From NCBI GenBank assembly GCA_027489965.1, contig JAIXZA010000010.1:1-64000 (forward strand): a stretch of 64,000 nt of DNA. Reading direction: 5' to 3'. The translations under genes and the position numbers were made by a program. Position 1 is the stretch's first letter, and each line of letters begins with the position of its first letter. The notes under the pieces are model-generated. The model was not told the origin of the DNA. It searched no databases and was given only the letters and a program-made list of their open reading frames with translations. Positions 51,421-62,000 of this stretch are shown piece after piece. Source of the DNA: Verrucomicrobiaceae bacterium (GTDB lineage Bacteria > Verrucomicrobiota > Verrucomicrobiia > Verrucomicrobiales > Verrucomicrobiaceae).

Positions 51421-52185
51421 TTAGGCGCACATGCCAGAGCGGCCAGCGATGAAGTTTTGAATTTCAGGATCAGAGGATTGTTTCAGTTCATCAGGTGTAC
51501 CGATGAAATAAATGACACCATTTTTTAACATGGCCACCCGATCAGCAATTTTGAAGACGCTGCCCATGTCATGAGTGATGACGATGCTGGTAACTTGAAA
51601 GCGCTTTTGCAGTCGCTGAATCATGAGGTCGATGACATCCGTGACGATGGGGTCCAGGCCGGCGGTCGGCTCATCGTAGAGCACGCAGTCTGGCTTACCA
51701 ATGATGGCGCGGGCGATGCCGACACGCTTTCTCATGCCGCCAGATAAATTCACGGGCATTTTGTCTTTGTGTTCGCCTAGTTCGACAAGCTCCAAGGCCT
51801 CTTGGACACGTTTGTTTATTTCTTTGCGATCACGTATGCCTGCTTCCAGCAAAGGAAAGGCCACGTTTTCGGCGACGGTGAGACTGTCAAAAAGTGCTGC
51901 GTTTTGAAATAAGTAGCCCATGCGCCGACGCATCTTCAGCAGTTCGCGCTCCTTCATATGACTGAGGTCAGTTCCCTCTAACTCGACTTTGCCATCATCG
52001 GGATTGAGCAGGCCGATGATATGTTTCAAAAGCACGCTTTTCCCTTCACCACTCGGTCCGATAAGCACCAGCGTCTCGCCATGGTAGATATCCAGATCCA
52101 CGCCTTGCAGCGTCTTTTGCTCACCAAAACTCTTTTTGAGTCCCGTGATGCGGATGAAAGGTTTGTCGTAGGAGATGGCGTCCAT
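51421..52185 (-). CDS. MlaF-type ABC transporter ATP-binding protein
   Basis: A 254-residue ATPase for lipid transport. Walker A is LIGPSGEGKSVLLKHI, the signature is LSGGMRKRVGIARAII, Walker B is CVLYDEPTAGLDPI, and the switch His is in VITHDMGSVFKIADRVAML. The serine-glycine-glutamate Walker A (GPSGEGKS) is the form used by MlaF relatives. It lies nine bases after the permease gene and six before the MlaD-type gene. It sits on the cytoplasmic face and drives phospholipid movement between inner and outer membrane. Confidence 0.93.
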   Translation of the reverse strand: MDAISYDKPFIRITGLKKSFGEQKTLQGVDLDIYHGETLVLIGPSGEGKSVLLKHIIGLLNPDDGKVELEGTDLSHMKERELLKMRRRMGYLFQNAALFDSLTVAENVAFPLLEAGIRDRKEINKRVQEALELVELGEHKDKMPVNLSGGMRKRVGIARAIIGKPDCVLYDEPTAGLDPIVTDVIDLMIQRLQKRFQVTSIVITHDMGSVFKIADRVAMLKNGVIYFIGTPDELKQSSDPEIQNFIAGRSGMCA

Positions 52186-52194
52186 AGTCTCAGA

Positions 52195-53001
52195 TCACAT
52201 CGCGCTGCCGAGTGGGAAAAAGTAGTTAAGGAAGAAGGTCAGGAAGAAATTACATACCAAGAGCGCTAATGAAGAATAGACCACGGCACGCGTCGTTCCT
52301 AAACCCACACCGACAGCGCCATTGTTGGCAATCAGCCCCTGATGGCAGGAAATGAGAACGATGAGGATGCCAAATACGAAGCCTTTAATCATGCCGAAGC
52401 CGACATCTTCTAAGCCAGTGTGATCGACCACATGCTTCCAATACCAAGCGTAGGGAATGTTAAAAATGCCCGTGCCGACAAGGAAGGAAGCACCAAGTCC
52501 AAAAGCGATGCACTCTGAAATCAGCAAGGGCATGGAAATGACCATCGCTAAAAATCTCGGTAACACAAGATAGTCCACCGGGTGGGCTCCCATCACACGC
52601 AGGGCGTCAATCTGCTCACTGACTTTCATCGTGCCGATCTCAGCCGCCATGGAGGCACCGACACGGCCGGTCACCATTAATCCAGCCAGTACTGGTCCTA
52701 ATTCGCGGCAAAGCGAGACACTGACGATCCCCCCGACCGAGGACTCGATGCCGAAGTCCTTAAATTTGAAGTAAGACTGCGCTGTGAAAACAGCGCCCGT
52801 AAATGCCCCCGTCACGATCACGACGGCCTGTGAACCATAGCCGATGGTCACAATTTGCTGCAGCATCAGTCGTCCACGGATAGCACCTAGCTTGATCGAC
52901 TCAACCAGCTGACCACTAAGCGCACCAAGTTCCCCGAGATAAGCAAGGAAATCGAGAAACCAGCGTCCAGAGATAGCCAAAATTCCAAAAGGAAAGTTCA
53001 T
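52195..53001 (-). CDS. MlaE-type ABC transporter permease
   Basis: A 268-residue inner-membrane permease with about five membrane segments. Family blocks are LGAIRGRLMLQQIVTIGYGSQAVVIVTGAFTGAVFTAQ, RELGPVLAGLMVTGRVGASMAAEIGTMKVSEQIDALRVMG and YLVLPRFLAMVISMPLLI, all typical of MlaE. The final part (GVGLGTTRAVVYSSLALLVCNFFLTFFL) is also as expected. It is the first gene of the operon mlaE-mlaF-mlaD; mlaB and mlaC genes are not seen nearby. Confidence 0.93.
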   Translation of the reverse strand: MNFPFGILAISGRWFLDFLAYLGELGALSGQLVESIKLGAIRGRLMLQQIVTIGYGSQAVVIVTGAFTGAVFTAQSYFKFKDFGIESSVGGIVSVSLCRELGPVLAGLMVTGRVGASMAAEIGTMKVSEQIDALRVMGAHPVDYLVLPRFLAMVISMPLLISECIAFGLGASFLVGTGIFNIPYAWYWKHVVDHTGLEDVGFGMIKGFVFGILIVLISCHQGLIANNGAVGVGLGTTRAVVYSSLALLVCNFFLTFFLNYFFPLGSAM

Positions 53002-53295
53002 GTGCGCCTATCATGACATCAACCTGTCATAAAGGCAATGGCCCTGCACGATCATTCGACAATTGAGTCGTTCGGGTAGTCACGCGTTTCTTAGCAGGAG
53101 ACTTAACGGCGTTATTGATCTTGCGTAGTCGATTCATGCTGAATGCGCCATAACTGAGAAGTTAGAAGCGTGGATTGATCCGGAGGCCAGGTGATTAGAA
53201 TCTGCCGTTTTCTGATTATCTGGCACATTTTCCCCCTCACGAAAGTGGGGTGAGCTCAGTGCTGAAAGATGCGGTAAACCGACGTTAATAGTGAG

Positions 53296-56200
53296 ATGAC
53301 ACGCTCTGTTCTGCTAACTTCTCTGCTTTTACCAGCCGTTGCCTATGCCCAAAATGATTCGGGCGGCAATGACGTCTCTGTTAAGGCCAAGCTAGTGCCC
53401 ATAATCCAGTGGCACTTTGAGGATGCCAAAGAAGCTGGGCCGCGTGCGCCGACTTACCCTGGCTTTCCGCAGACGAATACCGCCCGCCGTTTTGATCAGA
53501 AGACGCCACTCAAGATCGCTGACAGACAGGAGCTGCGCTTTGGGCTGAACGAGACGATTACTATCGAGGCTTGGGTGAAGGTGGAGGATTTTTCTGGCGC
53601 ACCCTACATCATCGGTAAAGGGCGGCTGGGCACGAAGGAGTTCGGAGCAAACAATCAGAATTATGCGCTACGCCTTCAGGATGGGCAGATTGGTTTTCTA
53701 TTTCACAGTGTCAGCGTGCCCGACAAAAAAGGCGACTGGCATCGCTGGTGGTCAAAGGATCGGATCATCGGCGGCGGTTGGCATCATGTCGCGGTGACCT
53801 ACACCTTTGGCAAAGCGAAGAGCATCAAAGGCTATATCGATGGTCGTGAAACCGCAGGCACTTGGGACATGGGTGGAGCTACGGATCGAGCACCTGTAAC
53901 AGATGGTGACTCTCTCATGATTGGTAACGGATCCACACTGGCGTCTTCTCATGCGCTCAAGGGCTGGTTGGATGATGTGGCGATCTATCGCGGTGAGATC
54001 GATGCGGAGATGCTGAAATCACGCTATCAGTTTGTTTCGCCACCACCGCCCATCGCTAAAAGGGATGTGCCTGCTGGTCGCGTGCTCGTCCAAATCGCTG
54101 AGGACGGTATGCCTGAGTCCAATGCCTGGCCCAGCGAGCCACCTAAAGTCGGCGAGACCTACACGGAAGACGTCTTTGGCTTTTTAGAGGTGCCGCAAAA
54201 GTATGTCGATACGGGCGTGCGTGGCGACCGACATATCCCTTTTTTGCTGCGCGCTGCCGCCAGCGTGACCTTTCCTAAAGGCAAGCATCGCCTGCATTTA
54301 CGTGCTCGTGGGGCCACCACTCTCTATATCGATGGTAAAAGTGTGTTGAACACGCCTTTTCCCCCCAATGATAGCGACGGTCACCATCTTGTGGATGATC
54401 AAAACACGTATCTCGATCTCGGCCCCGACTTCCGCTTTGTCCCGCCGGGAAATCGCGAGTCCTGGTGCGAGATCACTGGCACAGGCAAACCGCAATTCAT
54501 CGTGCTAGAAACGTTGGTCGGCAGTTTCGCAGGAAAAAGTGCGCGCCGACCTGAACTCGGTGAAACAGTCGTCGCCTGGTCGCCCCAAGGTACGGATACA
54601 TGGAAGCTTCTGTCGCCTAGCCAGCGCGAGGTGCCCTACAACGATGCTGGCTGGGCTGCCTATGAAAAAGAGCGCCGCACGCATTATGAAGCCATCAATG
54701 CCAAAGCCCGTGCAACAATGCGGGCGAAGTTTGACGGTTACTGGTCAAAGCGCCGTGATGCCGCTCAGCAGTGGCTGGCCAAATCTAAAGAAAACCAGGT
54801 GCCCGAACTACCTCAAGGCTTCCCTGAAGGCAACGAGATCGATCGGTTCATTGCTGCACGGATCGCCACTGTTTCCAATCAGGCCGCCCATCAAGGCAGC
54901 ATCGATTTTTTCAAAGACGTGCAGCCACTTTTTGAGGCCAAATGCATCGAATGCCATCGCGGAGCCAAGGCCAAAGGTGGACTAAAACTTGATGCCCTAA
55001 CCGATGCCCTCAAAGGTGGCAAAAGCGACGGTGCGGGCATCACACCTGGCAATCCAAACGAAAGTGCCATCCTCGCCCGCATTCACTCTGAAGATGAAGA
55101 CGACAGAATGCCCCCCAAGGGCGAACGCCTCACGAAAGATCAGATCGCCACATTGACGAAATGGATCGAAGAAGGGGCTAACTGGCCTGAAATCAAAGCC
55201 GATCACCTGACACTCACTCAGCCAGCAGACGACCTCACCTTTTTGCGCCGAGTCTATCTCGATACGGTCGGTGTGCCCCCGACGCTGGAGGAGATTGGAA
55301 CGTTCCAGAAAAATCACGATCGTAAAGTCGTGATCGACAACCTCCTCAGCGACCCACGCTGGGCGGATCATTGGATGGGTTATTGGCAGGATGTGCTGGC
55401 CGAAAATCCGAACATCCTCAACCCGACACTCAACAACACAGGTCCCTTTCGCTGGTGGCTCTACGAATCGCTTCAGGATAACAAACCCATGGATCTCTTT
55501 GTCACTGAATTGCTGAGGCAAAAGGGTAGTGAGCGACTGGGTGGACCTGCGGGTTTTGGCACTGCCTCACAAAATGATGTGCCCATGGCTGCGAAAGGCA
55601 CGATTGTCAGTGCTGCGTTTCTGGGGGTGGAAATGAAGTGCGCTCGCTGTCATGACTCGCCGACGAACAAGTCCATGCAGGAAGATTTGTTTAACTTAGC
55701 CGCCATGCTCGGGGCCAAGGAGATTGAGCTGCCAATCACCAGCACTGTTTCGACAGAAAAGATCGTCGCCGCAGGCCGCAAGCCGCTCATCCAAGTCACG
55801 CTGAAGCCAGGCACCAAGGTGCAGCCGAAATGGCCCTTCGCAGAGTTCTGTGATGAAAGCGCTGCAGCTCTTGCTGTCGATCCCAAGGACACGCGCGACC
55901 AACTTGCAACCATGATCACCGTGCCTCAGAACGAGCGCTTTGCTCAGGTCATGGCCAACCGTATTTGGTCACGTTTCATGGGGCGTGGCATTGTCGATCC
56001 CGTCGATGACTGGGAGAAGGGTAAGGCCACGCATCCCGAACTACTCAGATGGCTCGGACGCGAATTCGTTCGTGGTGGTTACGATGTGAAAAAACTGGCC
56101 CGCATCATCCTGAACTCAGCCGCTTATCAGCGTGCCACGGATTCTACACTGAAAGAAACCAGCCCTCTCTATACGAGCCCAGCGCCCCGCCGGCTCTACG

Positions 56201-56913
56201 CTGAGCAGATCGTGGACAGTCTCTTTGCTGCCACTGGCAAACCTTTCCGCACCGAAGAAGTTTGTCTCGACATCGACAACACTCGCGACCTCAAAAACGC
56301 CATCCATCTCGGTAAACCGCACCGCAGCTGGATGCTCACCAGCACCAGCAACGAGCGCGACCGCCCCAGCCTCAATCTGCCACGTATCCAGGCCGTCACC
56401 GACGTGCTTGCCGCCTTTGGTTGGCGCGGCGCGCGGCAAGATCCCACAAGTAAACGAGATGCTGATCCCAACGTCCTCCAGCCCGCTATCCTTAGCAATG
56501 GCACTGTCGGCATCTGGCTGACGCGTCTCAGCGACGACCACGGCGTCACACAGCTTGCTTTGAAAAAACAATCCGTTGATCAGTTCATCGACCAACTTTT
56601 CCTCAAGCTCCTCACCCGTTACCCAAGTGCTGAAGAAAAAAATCTTTATACGAAGCACCTCAGCGCAGGTTTCCATTCACGCCTCAATCAGCAATCTCAG
56701 GTCGTAGCTCTCAAATCCACACGCTCGCGTGTTCCCTACGTGAGTTGGTCCAACCACCTCGACTCCGAAGCCACCACCGTGCGTATGGCCCAAGAATCCG
56801 CCGCCCGCGCTGGTGACACACCCACCGACCGCCTCAACGCCAACTGGCGCCAGCGCCTTGAAGACGTCCTCTGGGCCATGCTGAATGCTCCCGAATGGGC
56901 CTACAGCCCGTGA
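53296..56913 (+). CDS. Very large LamG/PA14/PSCyt1/DUF1549/DUF1553 protein
   Basis: A 1205-residue exported protein with a signal peptide (LLTSLLLPAVAYAQ). In order it shows a LamG/concanavalin-like domain (about 60-245; FGLNETITIEAWVKVEDFSG, GYIDGRETAGTWDMGGA), a PA14-like or jelly-roll region (about 290-420; LHLRARGATTLYIDGKSVL), a PSCyt1 haem-type domain with CIECHRGAKAKGGLKLDAL near residue 550, a DUF1549 domain (about 640-790) with FLRRVYLDTVGVPPTLEEI and a second haem-like motif CARCHDSPTNK, and a DUF1553 domain. These are PVC-type envelope proteins, probably carbohydrate-processing and electron-carrying. No DUF1501 gene accompanies this copy. Confidence 0.9.
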   Translation: MTRSVLLTSLLLPAVAYAQNDSGGNDVSVKAKLVPIIQWHFEDAKEAGPRAPTYPGFPQTNTARRFDQKTPLKIADRQELRFGLNETITIEAWVKVEDFSGAPYIIGKGRLGTKEFGANNQNYALRLQDGQIGFLFHSVSVPDKKGDWHRWWSKDRIIGGGWHHVAVTYTFGKAKSIKGYIDGRETAGTWDMGGATDRAPVTDGDSLMIGNGSTLASSHALKGWLDDVAIYRGEIDAEMLKSRYQFVSPPPPIAKRDVPAGRVLVQIAEDGMPESNAWPSEPPKVGETYTEDVFGFLEVPQKYVDTGVRGDRHIPFLLRAAASVTFPKGKHRLHLRARGATTLYIDGKSVLNTPFPPNDSDGHHLVDDQNTYLDLGPDFRFVPPGNRESWCEITGTGKPQFIVLETLVGSFAGKSARRPELGETVVAWSPQGTDTWKLLSPSQREVPYNDAGWAAYEKERRTHYEAINAKARATMRAKFDGYWSKRRDAAQQWLAKSKENQVPELPQGFPEGNEIDRFIAARIATVSNQAAHQGSIDFFKDVQPLFEAKCIECHRGAKAKGGLKLDALTDALKGGKSDGAGITPGNPNESAILARIHSEDEDDRMPPKGERLTKDQIATLTKWIEEGANWPEIKADHLTLTQPADDLTFLRRVYLDTVGVPPTLEEIGTFQKNHDRKVVIDNLLSDPRWADHWMGYWQDVLAENPNILNPTLNNTGPFRWWLYESLQDNKPMDLFVTELLRQKGSERLGGPAGFGTASQNDVPMAAKGTIVSAAFLGVEMKCARCHDSPTNKSMQEDLFNLAAMLGAKEIELPITSTVSTEKIVAAGRKPLIQVTLKPGTKVQPKWPFAEFCDESAAALAVDPKDTRDQLATMITVPQNERFAQVMANRIWSRFMGRGIVDPVDDWEKGKATHPELLRWLGREFVRGGYDVKKLARIILNSAAYQRATDSTLKETSPLYTSPAPRRLYAEQIVDSLFAATGKPFRTEEVCLDIDNTRDLKNAIHLGKPHRSWMLTSTSNERDRPSLNLPRIQAVTDVLAAFGWRGARQDPTSKRDADPNVLQPAILSNGTVGIWLTRLSDDHGVTQLALKKQSVDQFIDQLFLKLLTRYPSAEEKNLYTKHLSAGFHSRLNQQSQVVALKSTRSRVPYVSWSNHLDSEATTVRMAQESAARAGDTPTDRLNANWRQRLEDVLWAMLNAPEWAYSP

Positions 56914-56961
56914 GACTGCCGACGGCTTTGGTCGAGTTTTGTCATTTTGGTCCACTCAAAG

Positions 56962-57807
56962 CTAACCCCACTGAATCCGCTCACGAAAGTGCTGACAAGT
57001 GAGGCCTGTGATACGAGCCTGCATGATGAGTCCGTAAAACGCAATCAGCGCCATTACAACGGAGGACAGGAAGCTTGGTAAGATCAGGATTGAGAGACCT
57101 TCTATAAGCACAATGGCGACTTTAATACAGACGAGCGCGATCACTGGGAGCCAATATTCAGGAAGACAGCGCTTGATGGCTGGCAGGACTCGATGCGGTA
57201 GCGCGCTGATCAGTGAATCGGTCATCACCACTGCGATGCAGGCCATGGGAAAGTAGGCCGCAGACATCAAGTACAGAAGCCCTCCAAAGATCCCGTCTGT
57301 TGCATATTCACCCTGAAATAGGGAATACAAAATCGTGGGACTTACCGAGATGAAAGAGACAGCGAGCACTTGAAACAAAGGCCAAAGAATGTCTTCGGCA
57401 AAATTCGTCATGCTGGGCCAATCAGGCAACTTTTCATCACCATTCGTACTGGTGCCGATGATGTGGAGGTAGTAGGCGGCCAAATAACCAGCGATAATAA
57501 GAATAGCTACGCCACCCAAGATCGGTACAAGCGCGACGATGGGCATCGCCATGGCTGGAATCAAAATCGACCAGCCATGCGTTCTCCTGGGATACTGGAA
57601 AGCGTCTTTGACCACTGCAATGATCCATTCATTCGTGGCGGTGTTTGGGTTGACCTCAATCTCAGGTGCTAGCTCAGGTTCTGGCGCTTTAAGTTTAGTC
57701 GACTCGACAATGACTTGTTGTGGCAAGGGTAAAGTCGGTACTTGGACCACTGGCAAGCTCGGTGGTGGCGGAATGTAGGCTGATGAAGGTTCGATCGATT
57801 CACTCAT
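56962..57807 (-). CDS. DUF4013-like membrane protein
   Basis: A 281-residue protein from the ATG at 57807 (MSESIEPSSAYIPPPPSLP). After a proline-rich N-terminal part with no membrane segment (to about 75), there are around six hydrophobic segments. The pattern RRTHGWSILIPAMAMPIVALVPILGGVAILIIAGYLAAYYLHII, then GDEKLPDWPSM, is typical of DUF4013 (YCII-like membrane) proteins. The function of that family is not established. It is convergent with the large DUF1549 protein and divergent from the PEP-CTERM gene. Confidence 0.75.
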   Translation of the reverse strand: MSESIEPSSAYIPPPPSLPVVQVPTLPLPQQVIVESTKLKAPEPELAPEIEVNPNTATNEWIIAVVKDAFQYPRRTHGWSILIPAMAMPIVALVPILGGVAILIIAGYLAAYYLHIIGTSTNGDEKLPDWPSMTNFAEDILWPLFQVLAVSFISVSPTILYSLFQGEYATDGIFGGLLYLMSAAYFPMACIAVVMTDSLISALPHRVLPAIKRCLPEYWLPVIALVCIKVAIVLIEGLSILILPSFLSSVVMALIAFYGLIMQARITGLTCQHFRERIQWG

Positions 57808-57967
57808 AGGCGTCTGGAGGTCATCACACGGGCTCAAGACAGACAATGAGAAATATCGGGGCTTTTTCCATGAAGGCAGTGGTGGGTAACTAGACAAATC
57901 TATTTTATTGAAATTATAATATGAGTTTGCAAATATATTTTATTATGGTTAATTAAACTATAACCAT

Positions 57968-59062
57968 ATGTTTCATATTCAATCCATCACAAAAAAGTCG
58001 TCTCTATTGATGACGATAAGCTTGCTTTGGCCACTGGCTTCGCAGGCTTATTTGGGTAGTTTTGAAGAAAGCGACGGCTACCGTGTGCCAGGGGTAGGAC
58101 AGATCAACAACATCCCAACTGATCCATCGATCGTAGGCGATGCCCAGTTTTATCTCAACAATCTTTCCGCCAATGGGTTCACAGGCATCGTCGCTCCAGG
58201 CACTTATCCCAATACTTTAGGTGATGCACGTCACGGGCCGGATGTATCCCGTTATAATGCTGGCATGTATGGCACGGGTGTCGGAGGAACGGCCATAGAC
58301 ATTTTGGACAATTCAGGCCAATGGCGTGCTTTGGATGGTGGTCGACTCTATGAAGATCGCAATGCGCCTTTTTATAGTGGTGGTCAGTTTCAGCGGAATT
58401 ACGTCGCTGCCTACGACTACACTGGCGCACGCACGGGGACTCAAGTGCTGAATCTTTTGGCCTACGACCGTGACCTGCGGTACTCCTACAAATTGGATTC
58501 CCGAGATTTCAAAGGAACGAATCCGATTGCGACGAGTGATATGCGGATCGATTTGACGTTTTGGACCTGCCCTACAGATGCGGATGATTTGGTCACAGGC
58601 ATGAATACGGTGGCAATGAGCTTCCGTGACTCGATTGGCCAGGTGTTAGTCGATGTGGGCTATACAGGTGACAATCTCCTCCAATACCGCATCGGCGGCT
58701 CCCTCGTCTGGCAAACAACGGCTATCACTCTCGGAACCCTCGGATGGTCTGAAATCGCTGTTTCCATCAATACAGGAGCAAATGACATTAGCTTAGCCGC
58801 TCGAGCCTTTAGCGATATCAACACAACCCTTGATCCATTGGTCAATGTGGTCACGAATCAGTCGCTCGGTTTCGATACAGAAAATGTCACAGACATCGAG
58901 TTCTCCGCGACTGACGTGGATGGGTTCAAAAACTTCTTTGATGACTTTGATTTCAATACTTCGCTGGCTCCTGTGCCTGAGCCTGGAAGTGCTGTCATGC
59001 TTCTAATCGCAGGTGCGTGTATGATGAAAAGGCGACGGAAAGTCGCTGATTCAATGAGCTGA
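57968..59062 (+). CDS. PEP-CTERM sorted secreted protein
   Basis: A 364-residue protein with a signal peptide (LLMTISLLWPLASQA) and a C-terminal PEP-CTERM signal: VPEPGSAVMLLIAGACMMKRRRK, that is VPEP, a short hydrophobic stretch, then an arginine-lysine cluster. The PEP-CTERM tail is removed by an exosortase in exopolysaccharide-producing Gram-negatives. The body (residues 25-330) is beta-rich and contains repeated aspartate and glycine-rich stretches; it shows no recognised catalytic domain. The protein is likely placed at the cell surface or in the matrix. No exosortase gene is in the window. Confidence 0.88.
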   Translation: MFHIQSITKKSSLLMTISLLWPLASQAYLGSFEESDGYRVPGVGQINNIPTDPSIVGDAQFYLNNLSANGFTGIVAPGTYPNTLGDARHGPDVSRYNAGMYGTGVGGTAIDILDNSGQWRALDGGRLYEDRNAPFYSGGQFQRNYVAAYDYTGARTGTQVLNLLAYDRDLRYSYKLDSRDFKGTNPIATSDMRIDLTFWTCPTDADDLVTGMNTVAMSFRDSIGQVLVDVGYTGDNLLQYRIGGSLVWQTTAITLGTLGWSEIAVSINTGANDISLAARAFSDINTTLDPLVNVVTNQSLGFDTENVTDIEFSATDVDGFKNFFDDFDFNTSLAPVPEPGSAVMLLIAGACMMKRRRKVADSMS

Positions 59063-59065
59063 ATC

Positions 59066-62000
59066 TCACTCTTGCGTGATACCCTGCCAGTAGGCAAATT
59101 CCATGTACCAACCGTTAGCGTGGGCTTCAAGGCTCAGAGTGATTTCTTGGCCATCGAAATTGGCTAGATTTATTTCCACACTCTTCCAGCGTGGTTTTTC
59201 ATGATCCACGATCAAGGTCTTGATCTCTTGGCCATTGGCCAGGACTTTGAGTTTCCAGTCGCCACGATCATCGGCCGCTACGTTGAACTTGAGCTTGGTT
59301 TTCCCAGCTTCAATTTTCACTTTCCGCTCCAGACTCGCTGGTGTCTTTTTGTCAGGGAAAGGATGCATCATGAGCACATTGGTTTTGCCATGATATTCAG
59401 CAAATTTGACGGGAGTGCGCTCGAAGTCTGGGGCACTGACTTTCCAGTCCGGATTCCACAGGCTGACGCTTTCCCAGTCGATGGCACGCCAATTGGTGCC
59501 TTTGGGTTTAGTCGGTTCGCCAGTTTCCACACCTTTGATGAGCAGATCCTTTTTAGCCTTCGTCAGTGGGCCTTCTTCAGGGGGCGCTAAGATGTACCAG
59601 ATCAAATCGCGGAACATGGCATCTGGTAAGGCTCCGAAACCCATGGGCATGAGGCTTTGTTTGGTGTTTGTCAGTGTCGCGATCTGGTCGCGGGGAACAA
59701 TCTGTGAAGCTCCACCAGCGCCAAGCAGCTTCACATGACTTGGCGTGTCTTCAACGACACGTCCGGCCAGTGTGCGGCCATCTTTGGTGCTGACCGTGAA
59801 GTTTTCATAGCCGTTACCGATGATTTGGTTGGGATCGATCACGTTGGCCAGGATCGCATCGAGATTGCTGCGCCCGCTGCCGATGAGATCAGGTCCCACT
59901 TTCTGTCCGCCGCCATGAAATTCATGACAAACCATGCAGGTTCCTGTGAAGATCAGCTTGCCGTTGGCCAGATCCGGCTCGCCGGTCAAACAAGCCTGCT
60001 TCTTAGCTGCGATCAGCGATTTCACGTCCTCCGATGAATCCTGCCATGCGCCGAGAACCTTGAAGGCAAGGTCGCGCAGCGCTTTGTCCTTACTCGTCGC
60101 CAAAGCACGCCGCACAGGAGCAGGAAAGCCGCTGGCACCGACTTGACCTTCGGCAATTGCCTCCAGCATCGCCTTTGTCCAAGTCGTGCGACTGGAGAGT
60201 GCTTCAAGGGCGGCGACGCGAATGTTGGCATCCTTGGAAGCTGCCTGAGTGATCAGTGGCGCAATGAAATCATCGCCTCCGAGATCTGCCGCGGCACGGA
60301 TCGCCGCCACGCCGAGCGTGGTGGATGTGTTGGGAGCTAGCAATGGCTTCAGACCTTCTTTGACTGTGTCCGTCTTCACCTTGCGCAAAGATTGCATAAC
60401 CGCGATGCGATCCTTTTCAGGCTTAGAAGCATCGTTCAATGCCACAATCATCTCTTTCACGGCGGCTTCATCTCCCCACAGCACCGCGAGCGTTTGGGCG
60501 TGCTTGCGCACGTCGGCATTCTGTGAGGAACGCCATTTCGTCAGACTAGCCGAAACATCCTTCACCGGCTTGATCACGCCGCCTTCCTGGCCTTTGACGA
60601 GGCCGTCGAGTGCGTGGGCAAGCAGGATATCATGTGCCGCGATCTTGTCGCAGAATTCGACCGCAAGATCGAGGTTTTCGGCCTTCTGCGTATCGCATAA
60701 ACGGCGCATGGCTTTGTGGGAAAGGACGCGGGAGAGGGGGCCAGAATCGATTGTGTCGGAGAAAACTAGCGAGGCAGCTTCGCCGAAGGATGTGGATGGC
60801 TCTCTGCCAATAGAGGGCTCTATACACGACCAAGTCGCAAAGCTTAGGAGTCGGTCGTCATCCGCTTTTGAGGTCATCAAAAGCGCTAGCAGAGCAGCCC
60901 CGGCGTCTCCATCGTCTTCTGGGTCCGGTCTAGGATCACGCTGTGTCGTCAATCTTGATGAAGCATAGCGCTGCCTCAGCGCGACCGCGACGTTGAAGCG
61001 GACAACAACGTCGGGATGACGAGCCAATCCAATGAACGGAGGCCGATTGATGCCCATTTCTCCCCAGGACCGAGCGACCCAAGACAGTAGAGGGACTGAG
61101 TCGCTTCCCAAAAGAGATTTTAGTGCATGGTAGTCTGCCTCGTATCGAGATAACAGACACCAAACAGCTTCAAGTCGAGCAGCGGTCTCCATTGTTTCAT
61201 TCGTAAAGACAGAAGCTAGATCTTTGTGAAGATGCGGTTCAATGCGCTCCACCAGCATCCTTCTCGCCATCCGGCGCATCCAGTTGTTGGGGTGCTCCAG
61301 CGTCTTCACGAGGTCGGCGGTGGCGAGTTTTTTGAGGTTGAGGTCGGTTTGACTGCGGGTGGCTTTGGATTGGTCGTCTTGAACAACGACGCGCCAGATA
61401 CGTCCGCGTTCGCGATCCACACCTTCGGGGTTGGCTTTGGCGTTTTGATAGCAGGGATACTTGTCACACCAGTCCATGACCCAGAGGAAGCCGTCGGGAC
61501 CGGTCTGGGTGCTGACGGGGCGGAACCAGCCGTCATTGGCGCGCAGGAAGTCGCGGCGCGGCTCGCATTTGAAGGTGGCACCGACGGGCGTGAGCACTTC
61601 CTCATGGATGGCGTTGTCGTGGATGTTGCCGATGAAGGCGTGACCGTTCGTGTCAGCGGGATAACGGCCTCCTTGGTAAATTTGAATGCCAGCATAAGCC
61701 GCGCGGAAGTGTTTGTGCTTCACGATGCTGGGCAGCAGCTCATAGGAATACGGATTCTCCGGTGCCCCACCTTGACGCACATAGATGCCGCCAGGAGCCA
61801 TGTGGAAGAAGTGGTCGATCACACAGGCGCTGACGAAGAAGTTGCCCGCCGCGTCGTAGTCGCAGCCCCAGGGATTGCTGGTGCCGTCGGCGAAGACTTC
61901 GAACTCCCACTTGGCTTCCTTGTCACGGCTCATCGGCCTTGCACGGCCAATGCCTGCATCAAATTTGAAACCCTCACTCTCGGGCTTACCGGGGCGACGG